This document shows positions 1-10,318 of a stretch of 64,000 bases of DNA, piece by piece. Each line of letters starts with the position of its first letter. The first letter of the stretch is position 1. The notes beneath the pieces are model-generated. The model made no database searches, was not told where the DNA came from, and saw only the letters and a list, made by a program, of their open reading frames with translations. A program made the translations under genes and the position numbers. The DNA comes from Carnobacterium funditum DSM 5970 (lineage in GTDB: Bacteria > Bacillota > Bacilli > Lactobacillales > Carnobacteriaceae), in the NCBI RefSeq assembly GCF_000744185.1, contig NZ_JQLL01000001.1:1240001-1304000 (forward strand), written 5' to 3'.

Positions 1-59
1 TTTAACACCGATTCTGGCATAGTGGCTGGCCCAGCCGAAAAATTATATATTTTTTTCAT
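1..59 (-). CDS. serC: Phosphoserine aminotransferase, N-terminal fragment (runs off window)
   Basis: Only the first 19 codons are in the window. The reverse strand from the ATG at 59 reads MKKIYNFSAGPATMPESVL, which matches the start of SerC (IYNFSAGPA..PE.VL). SerC converts 3-phosphohydroxypyruvate and glutamate to phosphoserine with PLP, in serine biosynthesis. A strong AGGAGG ribosome site lies about 7 bases upstream of the ATG. A sigma-A promoter and an unusual repeat-rich leader lie upstream (see separate entries). The identification rests on a short but distinctive stretch. Confidence 0.8.
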   Translation of the reverse strand, partial: MKKIYNFSAGPATMPESVL

Positions 60-95
60 TCAAACTCCTCCTAATTAAACAATTTTAATTCTTTT

Positions 96-126
96 AGTTT
101 TTTAGTTTTTTAGTTTTTTAGTTTTT
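96..126 (-). repeat. Four tandem copies of an 8-mer in the serC leader
   Basis: AGTTTTTT is repeated four times (the last lacks one T) on the plus strand, so the serC transcript carries AAAAAACT repeats. They lie between the promoter and the ribosome binding site, about 25 bases upstream of the latter. Such arrays can change copy number by slippage. Confidence 0.8.
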
Positions 127-148
127 ATAGTAACCACTCACTACTATT

Positions 149-177
149 ATTATGAAGGAAGATTGGTCCTACGTCAA
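149..177 (-). promoter_or_regulatory. Sigma-A promoter of serC
   Basis: On the minus strand TTGACG (177-172) and CATAAT (154-149) are separated by exactly 17 bases. Transcription would start near 142, giving a leader of roughly 80 nt before the serC ATG. Confidence 0.6.
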
Positions 178-247
178 ATAACGTTAAAATAATAATGATA
201 GAAAGTAAAAATAACGTTCGTATTTTTTACTCGCCAACGTTATTTTT
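176..247. repeat. Three copies of an AAATAACGTT element, two forming an inverted repeat
   Basis: A perfect 12-base inverted repeat has arms AAAAATAACGTT at 207-218 and AACGTTATTTTT at 236-247. A third AAATAACGTT lies at 176-185 and touches the -35 box of the serC promoter. The arrangement could be a regulator binding site or a terminator-like hairpin. No protein is proposed. Confidence 0.55.
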
Positions 248-276
248 TCCAACCGGAAAACTTTATATTCCTTTAT

Positions 277-318
277 AAAAAAAATTCCATAATCCCATAT
301 AGGGTGAGGAATTTTTTT
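277..318 (-). terminator. Terminator after the PTS EIIB gene
   Basis: The arms AAATTCC and GGAATTT flank an inner CCC/GGG pairing. A run of seven or more T follows on the minus strand (A-run at 277-284 on the plus strand). It lies about 60 bases beyond the EIIB stop codon. Confidence 0.65.
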
Positions 319-376
319 CGTATCTCAACATTTTATTTTAGTGCCTATTTTCAAAAGTTATTTAAAATCATTTTAT

Positions 377-874
377 TTATAACATATTTTCTTTTTTTAA
401 AAGCTCTATCATATGAGTTTTGCTATCTGATGCGACTTTACGAATTTCTAGTTCAATTCCCTGTTCATTTAAATAATTGAAATCCTCAACATCTTGTGCA
501 TTTACAGCAACAGCATTCGTAATCATTCTTTTTCCAGCAGAAAAACTCATTCCTCCAATGTTAACAGAATTAAATTTAACTCCACCTTCTACCACTCTTT
601 TTACATCATGTGGGTTTGTAAACAATAACATCGCTTTAAAAATATCAAATTGCGGATTTTGATAAATAGCAATCATTTTATCTATTGTAATAACGTTAGC
701 TGTTCCATCAGAAGGTGCTGCATGTTTCAACAGTGTTTTTCTTAGTGTATCTTTTGCAACCTCATCGCTTACAACTAATATACGATTTATTTTCAGTGTT
801 TTGGTCCAAACTGTTGCTACTTGACCATGAATCAAGCGGTCGTCAATTCGTACCAAACGAATATCCATTACCAT
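377..874 (-). CDS. PTS system mannose/fructose/sorbose-class EIIB component (orphan)
   Basis: A cytoplasmic phosphotransfer protein of about 165 residues. It begins MVMDIRLVRIDDRLIHGQV, and the His in RLIHGQV is the family's phosphorylated residue. EIIB takes phosphate from EIIA and gives it to the sugar bound by EIIC/EIID. The ATG at 874 is preferred over a TTG two codons earlier because AAGGA lies at good spacing. The gene follows the LevR-type activator by 143 bases and is closed by a terminator. No EIIA, EIIC or EIID gene accompanies it, so it may phosphorylate a regulator, serve a transporter encoded elsewhere, or be what is left of a larger operon. Confidence 0.85.
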   Translation of the reverse strand: MVMDIRLVRIDDRLIHGQVATVWTKTLKINRILVVSDEVAKDTLRKTLLKHAAPSDGTANVITIDKMIAIYQNPQFDIFKAMLLFTNPHDVKRVVEGGVKFNSVNIGGMSFSAGKRMITNAVAVNAQDVEDFNYLNEQGIELEIRKVASDSKTHMIELLKKENML

Positions 875-1016
875 AATCAATCATCCTTATCTTTAGCCCA
901 TTCTATTGCTAATAACAGGAACTTCTTCTTCCTTTGTCAATCGCTTCGTGGCTATGTAAAACAAACTTTTCTAAACGAATATAACCGTCGAAAGAGTTTG
1001 CTTTTTCCGAATATTT

Positions 1017-3854
1017 TTATCCTTCTGTTTGTGTATCAAAAATTTTTAAGATATAGACTATTTCCGAATCAGGAATGACCAGATTTAATTTCATTTTCAC
1101 CAAGGCATTCGCTTTAGATACTGCATCAAAATAAGGATTATTTTCTTGGTCCTCTTCTTTTTCTGAAGATAGAGCATCGTTTAAAAGTACCCGTTCAAGT
1201 ACACCAGCTATGTGCATAATTAATCCGATTTTCAAACTATTACTAAAGGTTTGCTTCATATCTGTTTCTATTATTTGACTGTATTCCCAAAGAATTGTAA
1301 TTAGTTTTTGAGGGTTCAAAAACGTAAAATACATGCCTAAATATTCTTCACATAATTCTTTTGTGTCAATCGATTCAATTAAATCGGATTCTGAATTTTG
1401 ACTATCCAGCACTACTTGCTTAATTCGCTCTTTACCAAAAGATTGAAACAATTCTTCAAGTGTCAAATGGGGTACTTGAATCGTAGGCTTACTTACACCA
1501 GCAGTAGCTAAAATTTGATAATTTTCTGCTATTTTTTTAACTGTTGAGTTCATATCTAATAAAGAAATAGACATAACTTCAATCTCTTCATCTATAAAAC
1601 TGGCTAATAATTCTTCAACACGTTGTTTGATTATAACGGCAGTTCCTTCTCCAGTTGAACAAATAGTAATAATCGCTTTTGGTTGATAAACTTTTTTATT
1701 CAATTCTTCCAGTTTAGAAGGATGTGGGTAATCTAAAAAATTACTATATCCTCTAAAATTTTTCAACGTATCATGAATTTCATCTAATGAGCTATCCATC
1801 AAAGAAATCTTTCTAGCTGCTTCTAATACAACAGGTGTCGTCACCATATCAATGGTCTTGATGGGAATATCCATTTCCCGCATTAACTTATTGCCAAAAG
1901 TAGTTAATGACCCCATATCCACTAGTAATAGAACCCCATTGCCTTCATTTACTCGTTGAACAGCATCTTGAATCACGTCATAGACGCGGTGGGGACTCAT
2001 TTCTAATGGCATATCTACTGCAATAATATTTTGGACATTTAATAACTTCGTTACCACTTGAACCATACTTGTTGCCGTACTTCTACCATGTGCAGCTACA
2101 ACTATGCCCACTTGACCGACTAGGTTTTGCTCTCTTAAAGAAACTAATAACATCGTCAAGTACCAACATTCTACTTCAGGAACAACGATTTGGTATTTCG
2201 TTTTGATGTGATCCTTAATCATCAATGCTACTGAATATTCTTTTTTATAATTAGAAATTAAATTTTCTAATTCTTTATTTGTTTTAGTTTGAACAACACC
2301 TTCTTTAGAACGTTTAATGAAGGAACTCAAATGCAAACTCATCGCATATAAAAAATTATCCTTAAAAAGATATTCTAAATGTTCTTCTGCCATTGCCCGG
2401 ATTTCTTTAGTTAAAGTAATGATTTCTTGATCGACAATATCCTTTAGGCTTTTTTCATTATCAAAGTTTAATTTATTAGTTTTATAGAATGATTTCAGAT
2501 GTAAGTTGATATCTGTTGTGATGAAGTTTTCGATATTTTCTGCATTCACACCTTCAGCTTTTAATAATGCCGCTTTATCTCCTATAATTTCATATAAATT
2601 AAAAGGTAATTCATAGGTATCTTTTTCTAAAATATAGACAGGATTATCAGGATGCAATACCAATCTCGGCTCTAAATAATTAGAAATTTCATTCAATTCT
2701 TCACGATGCTTAGCTAAATTGATTAACCCATCTTGTAATACAGGAGTTAAATCATCCATGACAATTAGCACTTCTTTATGATTATCCATACTATTTAAAA
2801 AGCCTTTAGCACAAGCTAACTGAACATTAGATTTCAATTGCCCGACGTTCCCATAAGTTACACTTCCTAGTAATGCTTTAACTACATTCTCATCTACTAC
2901 GATTCGCTTATTGATTCGTTTAGCTTCAATGGATAAAAGTAATTTTACTAATTGGACGCGTTCTTTAGGTGGACGATCATTAAAGGAAGGCAGTTGAATC
3001 GTGATGGGTATTCGTCGTACAAACGTTTTTAACAGTGCTGAATCTGGATCTTCTGTTGTGGCACAGATAATGCGGACATTGGCTGTTAAACGTTCTTCTG
3101 TGTCACCCATTCGCTGAAAGGTTCCATTATCCATGAAATAAAACAGCATTTCTTGACCTTCTGGTGGTAAACGATGAATTTCGTCTAAGAACAACATATT
3201 CTTGTCTGCTTTGAGGAGTAAACCATCCTTATCTGCCGTTGCACCTGTATAAGATCCTTTACTATGCCCAAATAGATGTGACATTAGCAACTGTGGATTT
3301 TGAGAATAATCAGCACAGTTAAAAATGACCATTGACTTATTTTTATCGATTACCCCTTTTGATTGAGAATATTCATACATGGCGTTTGCAAAAAAAGTTT
3401 TCCCAGAACCAGTAGGTCCAATAATCAGACTATTTAAACCTTTTGGAGGATAAAATATCGCTGCTTTGGCTTGTTCCATTTGATTCTTTAAACTGCCATT
3501 TGAACCAATCATATAATCAAATAAATTCTTATCTAATTTATTTTTTTCTTTCTTTCCTTGTTTTTCATTATTTTTATTTATTGCTGTATGCTCTTTATAA
3601 GAATTTACTTTAGTGGTTAATGGTTTCCAACTCAAACATGTAGTATCTACATACCTAACCGGCCGTCCATTTATTTTTACTATTTTTTCTTCACGAACTA
3701 ATTCATTCAATTCTTTACTAACATTATTGCGTATAATATCCAAATGCTCCGCAACTTCAATGGTTGTTAAACCATTGCCAAATGCAATTTCTTCTTTGGT
3801 CAACTGTTCTGTATTTCTTTTTACATATTGATAAATCAAATCTTTGCGTTTCAT
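1017..3854 (-). CDS. LevR/ManR-type sigma-54-dependent transcriptional activator with PTS regulation domains
   Basis: A 945-residue activator of sigma-54 promoters, typically of mannose-class PTS operons. In order it shows an N-terminal helix-turn-helix (about 1-80), an AAA+ sigma-54 activation domain (about 110-340), a PRD, a mannose-type EIIA domain, an EIIB-like segment and a second PRD. The AAA+ domain has Walker A GPTGSGKT, a GSYTGA version of the GAFTGA loop and Walker B LLFLDEIH. The EIIA domain has AAHGRSTA with the phosphorylatable His. These domains let PTS components tune it by phosphorylation. RpoN, its obligate sigma factor, is encoded 11 kb away in the same window. A terminator separates it from eno, and a GGCGGG ribosome site precedes the ATG. 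Confidence 0.93.
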   Translation of the reverse strand: MKRKDLIYQYVKRNTEQLTKEEIAFGNGLTTIEVAEHLDIIRNNVSKELNELVREEKIVKINGRPVRYVDTTCLSWKPLTTKVNSYKEHTAINKNNEKQGKKEKNKLDKNLFDYMIGSNGSLKNQMEQAKAAIFYPPKGLNSLIIGPTGSGKTFFANAMYEYSQSKGVIDKNKSMVIFNCADYSQNPQLLMSHLFGHSKGSYTGATADKDGLLLKADKNMLFLDEIHRLPPEGQEMLFYFMDNGTFQRMGDTEERLTANVRIICATTEDPDSALLKTFVRRIPITIQLPSFNDRPPKERVQLVKLLLSIEAKRINKRIVVDENVVKALLGSVTYGNVGQLKSNVQLACAKGFLNSMDNHKEVLIVMDDLTPVLQDGLINLAKHREELNEISNYLEPRLVLHPDNPVYILEKDTYELPFNLYEIIGDKAALLKAEGVNAENIENFITTDINLHLKSFYKTNKLNFDNEKSLKDIVDQEIITLTKEIRAMAEEHLEYLFKDNFLYAMSLHLSSFIKRSKEGVVQTKTNKELENLISNYKKEYSVALMIKDHIKTKYQIVVPEVECWYLTMLLVSLREQNLVGQVGIVVAAHGRSTATSMVQVVTKLLNVQNIIAVDMPLEMSPHRVYDVIQDAVQRVNEGNGVLLLVDMGSLTTFGNKLMREMDIPIKTIDMVTTPVVLEAARKISLMDSSLDEIHDTLKNFRGYSNFLDYPHPSKLEELNKKVYQPKAIITICSTGEGTAVIIKQRVEELLASFIDEEIEVMSISLLDMNSTVKKIAENYQILATAGVSKPTIQVPHLTLEELFQSFGKERIKQVVLDSQNSESDLIESIDTKELCEEYLGMYFTFLNPQKLITILWEYSQIIETDMKQTFSNSLKIGLIMHIAGVLERVLLNDALSSEKEEDQENNPYFDAVSKANALVKMKLNLVIPDSEIVYILKIFDTQTEG

Positions 3855-3886
3855 CTGTTTCCCGCCTTTTTTCTATTATCACTATG

Positions 3887-3929
3887 AGTATACCACATTA
3901 TAAAATGATACACTATTTTAATAGTGTAT
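3887..3929 (-). promoter_or_regulatory. Candidate levR promoter with a 22-bp palindrome over its -35 region
   Basis: On the minus strand TGGTATACT (an extended -10, TATACT at 3892-3887) precedes levR by about 33 bases. Upstream, 3908-3929 is a perfect 10-base inverted repeat (ATACACTATT and AATAGTGTAT) with a 2-base centre. It covers the position of a -35 box. This looks like an operator for a dimeric regulator; the protein is unknown. Confidence 0.5.
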
Positions 3930-3936
3930 GAAATAA

Positions 3937-3980
3937 AAAAACCTTCGTTGCTCGGAATGGGTCCGACCAACAAAGGTTTT
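3937..3980 (-). terminator. Terminator after eno
   Basis: The arms AAAACCTTcGTTG and CAACaAAGGTTTT, with TCGGA/TCCGA inside, form a long stem. A run of T follows on the minus strand (3940-3931). It lies about 65 bases past the eno stop and ends the glycolytic transcript before levR. Confidence 0.85.
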
Positions 3981-4045
3981 AGTTTTCTTGCTTTTTAGTT
4001 TTAAATAGGAGCTAAATGGGTTAACTCATACTTGTTTTAGTTTAA

Positions 4046-5341
<1,296 letters not shown>

Positions 5342-5678
5342 TTATATTTCTCTCCTTTGAGTTTCAATAATTTTTACCTAGGACATCATATCCATGGCTT
5401 CATTCTAGTTGCATTTTGCTTAAGATGCAATGTTTTTCCATCAATTCTTACTTAATTTTTTTATAAAAAATTCTGATTCAACTTTATACTTTATTCTTAT
5501 CAATGAGCTGCAGACTCATTCTAATTCTAATTGTGTACAAAGCCTACCGTAAATCATCATTAAGTTGACTTGCGCAAATCAACATTTCAAAAAATCAGCA
5601 TAAGTTTATTCGATTTCTTCATTGCATCAAATCTTTACCTGTTATCAATCTACATTCTTAAGTTAAGCTGTGCATGAT
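5342..5678 (-). other. 337-bp gpmI-eno intergenic region
   Basis: No gene is visible. It holds a sigma-A promoter for eno at 5402-5430 (separate entry). A 20-bp near-palindrome at 5564-5583 (GTTGA and TCAAC arms around TTGCGCAA, one mismatched pair) lies about 100 bases past gpmI. A smaller AATGAG/CTCATT hairpin is at 5502-5520. Neither hairpin is followed by a T-run, so I do not call a gpmI terminator. Confidence 0.6.
5402..5430 (-). promoter_or_regulatory. Sigma-A promoter of eno
   Basis: On the minus strand TTGCAT (5430-5425) and TAGAAT (5407-5402) are 17 bases apart, about 60 bases upstream of the eno ATG. The -35 TTGCAT and an ATGCAA 10 bases downstream form an inverted repeat across the spacer, a possible operator. 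Confidence 0.6.
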
Positions 5679-7207
5679 TTACTTTTGAATTAAACTTTCC
5701 CCAGTCATTTCTACGGGTTTTTCAAGATTTAAAAGATCTAGCATTGTTGGAGCAATATCTGCTAAACGTCCGCCCTCACGTAATGCAACTCCTTTTTTGG
5801 TTACAATTACAGGTACAGGAACAGTTGTATGAGCGGTATGTGGTTTTCCTTCTGGGGTAAGCATTGTGTCTGCGTTACCGTGGTCAGCAAAAATAATTGC
5901 ATAACCGTCTTTAGCAACAATTGCATCAACAATACGTCCTAGATTTTCGTCCACTGCTTCAATCGCTTTAATCGTTGGTTCTAACATACCTGAGTGACCA
6001 ACCATATCTGGATTAGCAAGGTTCAAGATGATAGCATCTGATTGATCTGATTCAATATCAGCTACTAAGGCATCCGTCACTTCGTAAGCACTCATTTCAG
6101 GTTTTAAATCATACGTTTCTACTTTTGGAGAAGGAATCAAAATACGATTTTCTCCTGGGAATTCTTCGTTACGACCACCATTCATAAAGAATGTTACATG
6201 TGGGTATTTTTCTGTCTCTGCAATACGCAATTGCTTCAAACCATTGTCAGAAAGAACTTCTCCAATCACATTTTTCATCGGGATTGGTGCAAATGCAACT
6301 TCAGCTTTAATGCTTGGGTTGTATAAAGTCATTGTAACAAATTTAACGTTTTGAGCTCTTGTGCCACGTTCAAAGTGTTCCCACTCATCGTCTGTAAAAG
6401 CATTAGACAATTGGATAGCGCGGTCTGGTCGGAAATTGAAAAAGATAATAGCATCATCACTTTTTATAGTTGCTACAGGCTTGCCATCTTTTTCAATCAC
6501 TGTCGGAAGAACAAACTCGTCAAATTTCTCTGATGCATAGCTTGTTTGAACAGCTTCCATCGCACTAGTTGCTTTAACACCTTCGCCATGAGCGATAGCA
6601 TTGTAAGCTTTTTCGACACGTTCCCAGCGCTTATCTCTATCCATTGCGTAAAAACGTCCAGAAACCGTTGCAATTTCGCCTGCTCCAATTTCTTTCATCG
6701 CTTTTTCTAATTGTTCAACATAGCCAATACCTGAATTAGGCGCTACATCGCGTCCGTCAAGAAAGGCATGAACGTAAATATTGCGAACACCTTTTTCTTT
6801 TGCTGTTTTTATTAAAGAAATCAAGTGGTTAATGTGACTATGCACACCACCGTCAGACAATAATCCAAATAAATGTAAATCTGATTGATTTTCAATCGTA
6901 TGATTCATTGCTCCACTTAAAACTGGATTTACTTGGAAATCGCCATCTTCGATTGCTTTATCAATTCGAGTTAAACTTTGATAAACAATGCGTCCAGCAC
7001 CAATATTGGTATGTCCAACTTCGGAATTCCCCATTTGGCCTGCTGGAAGGCCTACGTCTAGACCGGAAGCTTTCAACTGACTGTGAGGATAAATACCCAT
7101 GTAGCGGTCAAAATTAGGCTTTTTAGCTTGTGCTACCGCATTACCCATGACTTCATTACGCCATCCAAGTCCATCAAGAATAATGATGGCTACTGGTGAT
7201 TTTTTCA

Positions 7208-7208
<1 letters not shown>
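5679..7208 (-). CDS. gpmI: 2,3-bisphosphoglycerate-independent phosphoglycerate mutase
   Basis: Interconverts 3- and 2-phosphoglycerate using two metal ions and a phosphoserine intermediate. The 509-residue protein has the alkaline-phosphatase-superfamily start [12 protein letters not shown], the catalytic Ser in [17 protein letters not shown], and the metal motifs FADHGNAD and GKPHTAHT. Its ATG shares one base with the tpiA stop codon (TAATG), so the two are probably translationally coupled. A GGGGG ribosome site lies within the end of tpiA. Confidence 0.97.
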
Positions 7209-7987
<779 letters not shown>

Positions 7988-7999
7988 TTAAAAATTGTC

Positions 8000-9184
8000 C
8001 TATTTTTCAGAAATTGATGCTACTCCTGGTAATTCTTTGCCTTCTAGATATTCAAGAGAAGCTCCGCCACCAGTAGAAATGTGAGTGAATTGATCGGCGA
8101 AACCTAGTTCCATAGCTGCTGCTGCAGAATCTCCGCCTCCGATAATAGTCGTTGCATCTGTTAAGTTTGCAATAGCTTCACACACACCAATTGTTCCTTT
8201 AGCATAATTTGACATTTCAAATACACCCATTGGTCCGTTCCATACAACTGTTTTAGCACCTTGTAATTCGTTAGTGAATAGCTCAATTGTTTTTGGTCCA
8301 ATGTCTAGTCCCATTTGTTCATTTGGAATGGCTTCATGAACTTCATTAGGAACATCATTGCTAAACTCAGAAGCTGTGATTGAATCAACCGGCAAAATCA
8401 ATTTGTCGCCGCCTTTTTCAATCAGAGTCTTAGCTAATTCGACTTTATCTTCCTCAACCAATGACTTACCGATTTCGATTCCTTTAGCAGCATAGAATGT
8501 ATAGGTCATTCCTCCACCGATAAGAACTTTATCCGCTTTATCTAATAAGTTTTCAATAACTCCGATTTTATCACTAACTTTTGCGCCACCTAAAATAGCA
8601 ACAAAAGGACGTTGGGGTTCATCAACTGCTCCACCAATAAATTTGATTTCTTTATCCATCAAAAATCCAGCAGCTGTTTCAAGGTTAGATGCGATTCCGA
8701 CGTTTGAAGCATGTGCTCTGTGAGCTGTACCAAATGCGTCGTTTACAAATACGTCACCTAGACTAGCCCAGTATTTACCAAGATCAGCGTCATTTTTACT
8801 TTCTTTCTTGCCATCGATATCTTCAAAACGAGTGTTTTCGAATAATAGAACTTCGCCAGCTTTCAAAGAGGCAACAGCATCTTCTAATTCTTTACCACGA
8901 GTTTCAGGTACGAATGTTACTTCTTTACCTAATAATTCTCTTAAACGCTCTGCGATAGGACGCAATGTTTTATCCGCTTTGTCTTCTTCTGTTTTCACTT
9001 TGCCTAAGTGAGAGAAAAGAATCACTTTTCCGCCTTGTTCAATAATGTATTGAATGGTTGGTAAAGCTGCCTGAATACGGTTATCGTTGGTGATTTTACC
9101 ATCTTTCATTGGTACATTAAAATCTGCACGGACCAATACTTTTTTGTCTTTTAAATCTAAATCAGTTACAACTTTTTTTACCAT
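8000..9184 (-). CDS. pgk: Phosphoglycerate kinase
   Basis: Transfers phosphate from 1,3-bisphosphoglycerate to ADP, the first substrate-level phosphorylation of glycolysis. The 394-residue protein has the substrate motif VRADFNVP, the hinge region [16 protein letters not shown] and the nucleotide-binding [16 protein letters not shown] is the ribosome site. A strong terminator-like hairpin separates it from gap and no good promoter fits in the 87-base gap, so it probably depends on readthrough from the cggR-gap transcript. Confidence 0.98.
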   Translation of the reverse strand: MVKKVVTDLDLKDKKVLVRADFNVPMKDGKITNDNRIQAALPTIQYIIEQGGKVILFSHLGKVKTEEDKADKTLRPIAERLRELLGKEVTFVPETRGKELEDAVASLKAGEVLLFENTRFEDIDGKKESKNDADLGKYWASLGDVFVNDAFGTAHRAHASNVGIASNLETAAGFLMDKEIKFIGGAVDEPQRPFVAILGGAKVSDKIGVIENLLDKADKVLIGGGMTYTFYAAKGIEIGKSLVEEDKVELAKTLIEKGGDKLILPVDSITASEFSNDVPNEVHEAIPNEQMGLDIGPKTIELFTNELQGAKTVVWNGPMGVFEMSNYAKGTIGVCEAIANLTDATTIIGGGDSAAAAMELGFADQFTHISTGGGASLEYLEGKELPGVASISEK

Positions 9185-9222
9185 TGAGAGATCCTCCTCA
9201 ATTCAAATTTTCTAATCAAAAA

Positions 9223-9255
9223 GAAAAGCAGGAAGCGCGCTGCTCCCCGCTTTTC
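9223..9255 (-). terminator. Terminator-like hairpin between gap and pgk, inside the glycolytic operon
   Basis: The minus-strand arms GAAAAGCGGGGAGC and GCTTCCTGCTTTTC pair over 14 positions, counting G-T pairs, with a 5-base loop and a following TTTTT. This is a complete intrinsic-terminator signature within a gene cluster that is normally co-transcribed. It probably attenuates transcription so that gap is made in excess of the downstream enzymes. Confidence 0.8.
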
Positions 9256-9271
9256 AAAACGTTTTTATTGA

Positions 9272-10279
9272 TTATTTGCTTAATTTAGCAAAATACTCTA
9301 ACGTACGAACTAATTGTGCAGTGTATGACATTTCATTGTCATACCAAGAAACAGTTTTAATTAATTGCTTGTCTCCAACTGTCATTACTTTAGTTTGAGT
9401 TGCATCGTATAATGAACCAAATGTCATGCCTAAAACGTCTGAAGAAACGATTGCGTCTTCAGTGTAACCGTAAGATTCGTTTGAAGCTGCTTTCATTGCT
9501 GCGTCAACTTCTTCAACTGTTACTGTTTTGTTTAAAACAGTGATTAATTCTGTTAATGAACCAGCTGGTACAGGCACACGTTGTGCTGCTCCATCTAATT
9601 TACCTTTTAATTCAGGAATAACTAAGCCAATTGCTCTAGCAGCACCAGTTGTGTTAGGAACGATGTTAGCTGCTGCAGCGCGAGCACGACGGAAGTCGCC
9701 ACCTGCGTGTGGAGCATCTAATGTATTTTGGTCACCTGTATAAGCGTGAATAGTAGTCATTAAACCTTGAACAATTCCATATTTGTCATTTAGTACTTTA
9801 GCCATAGGTGCTAAACAGTTAGTTGTACATGAAGCTCCGGAAATAACTGTTTCAGAACCATCAAGAATTTCATGGTTTACATTGTAAACGATTGTTTTCA
9901 TGTCGCCTGATGCAGGTGCAGAAATAACAACTTTTTTAGCTCCTGCTTTTAAGTGTAATTCAGCTTTTTCTTGAGAATTGAAGAAACCAGTACATTCTAA
10001 AACGATTTCTACATCTAATTCTCCCCATGGAAGTTCTTCAGGGTTACGGTTGCTTAAAACTTTTACTTCTTTACCGTTAACGTTGAAAGAGCCATCTTTA
10101 ACTTCAACTTCACCATTGAAACGTCCTTGTGTTGTATCATATTTCAACAAGTGAGCCAACATTTTTGCATCTGTTAAGTCATTGATTGCTACTACTTCCA
10201 TACCTTCTACTTCTTGAATACGGCGGAATGCAAGACGTCCAATACGTCCAAAACCATTAATACCTACTTTAACTGTCAT
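9272..10279 (-). CDS. gap: Glyceraldehyde-3-phosphate dehydrogenase, type I (glycolytic)
   Basis: Oxidatively phosphorylates glyceraldehyde 3-phosphate with NAD. The start chosen is [15 protein letters not shown] at 10279 (335 residues). The upstream in-frame extension contains the AAAGGAGG ribosome site and is not coding. The Rossmann motif INGFGRIGR and the active site [12 protein letters not shown] with the nucleophilic Cys are intact. It follows cggR by 39 bases and is followed by a terminator-like hairpin, so it sits in the strongly expressed part of the operon. Confidence 0.98.
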   Translation of the reverse strand: MTVKVGINGFGRIGRLAFRRIQEVEGMEVVAINDLTDAKMLAHLLKYDTTQGRFNGEVEVKDGSFNVNGKEVKVLSNRNPEELPWGELDVEIVLECTGFFNSQEKAELHLKAGAKKVVISAPASGDMKTIVYNVNHEILDGSETVISGASCTTNCLAPMAKVLNDKYGIVQGLMTTIHAYTGDQNTLDAPHAGGDFRRARAAAANIVPNTTGAARAIGLVIPELKGKLDGAAQRVPVPAGSLTELITVLNKTVTVEEVDAAMKAASNESYGYTEDAIVSSDVLGMTFGSLYDATQTKVMTVGDKQLIKTVSWYDNEMSYTAQLVRTLEYFAKLSK

Positions 10280-10318
10280 AACTAAATTTCCTCCTTTAGG
10301 AATCATAAAAAATTTATT

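Noticed and set aside
12-30. Sigma-54-like -24/-12 sequence (TGGCAT...TGGC)
   Set aside because: The GG and GC are 11 rather than 10 bases apart and the element lies inside the serC coding start.
96-126. CRISPR-like repeat array
   Set aside because: The 8-base units are directly adjacent with no spacers; it is a simple tandem repeat.
881-1016. Remnant of an EIIA gene between levR and the EIIB gene
   Set aside because: A short minus-strand reading (LTKEEEVPVISNRMG) looks faintly coding, but I could not match it to EIIA or to a LevR C-terminus.
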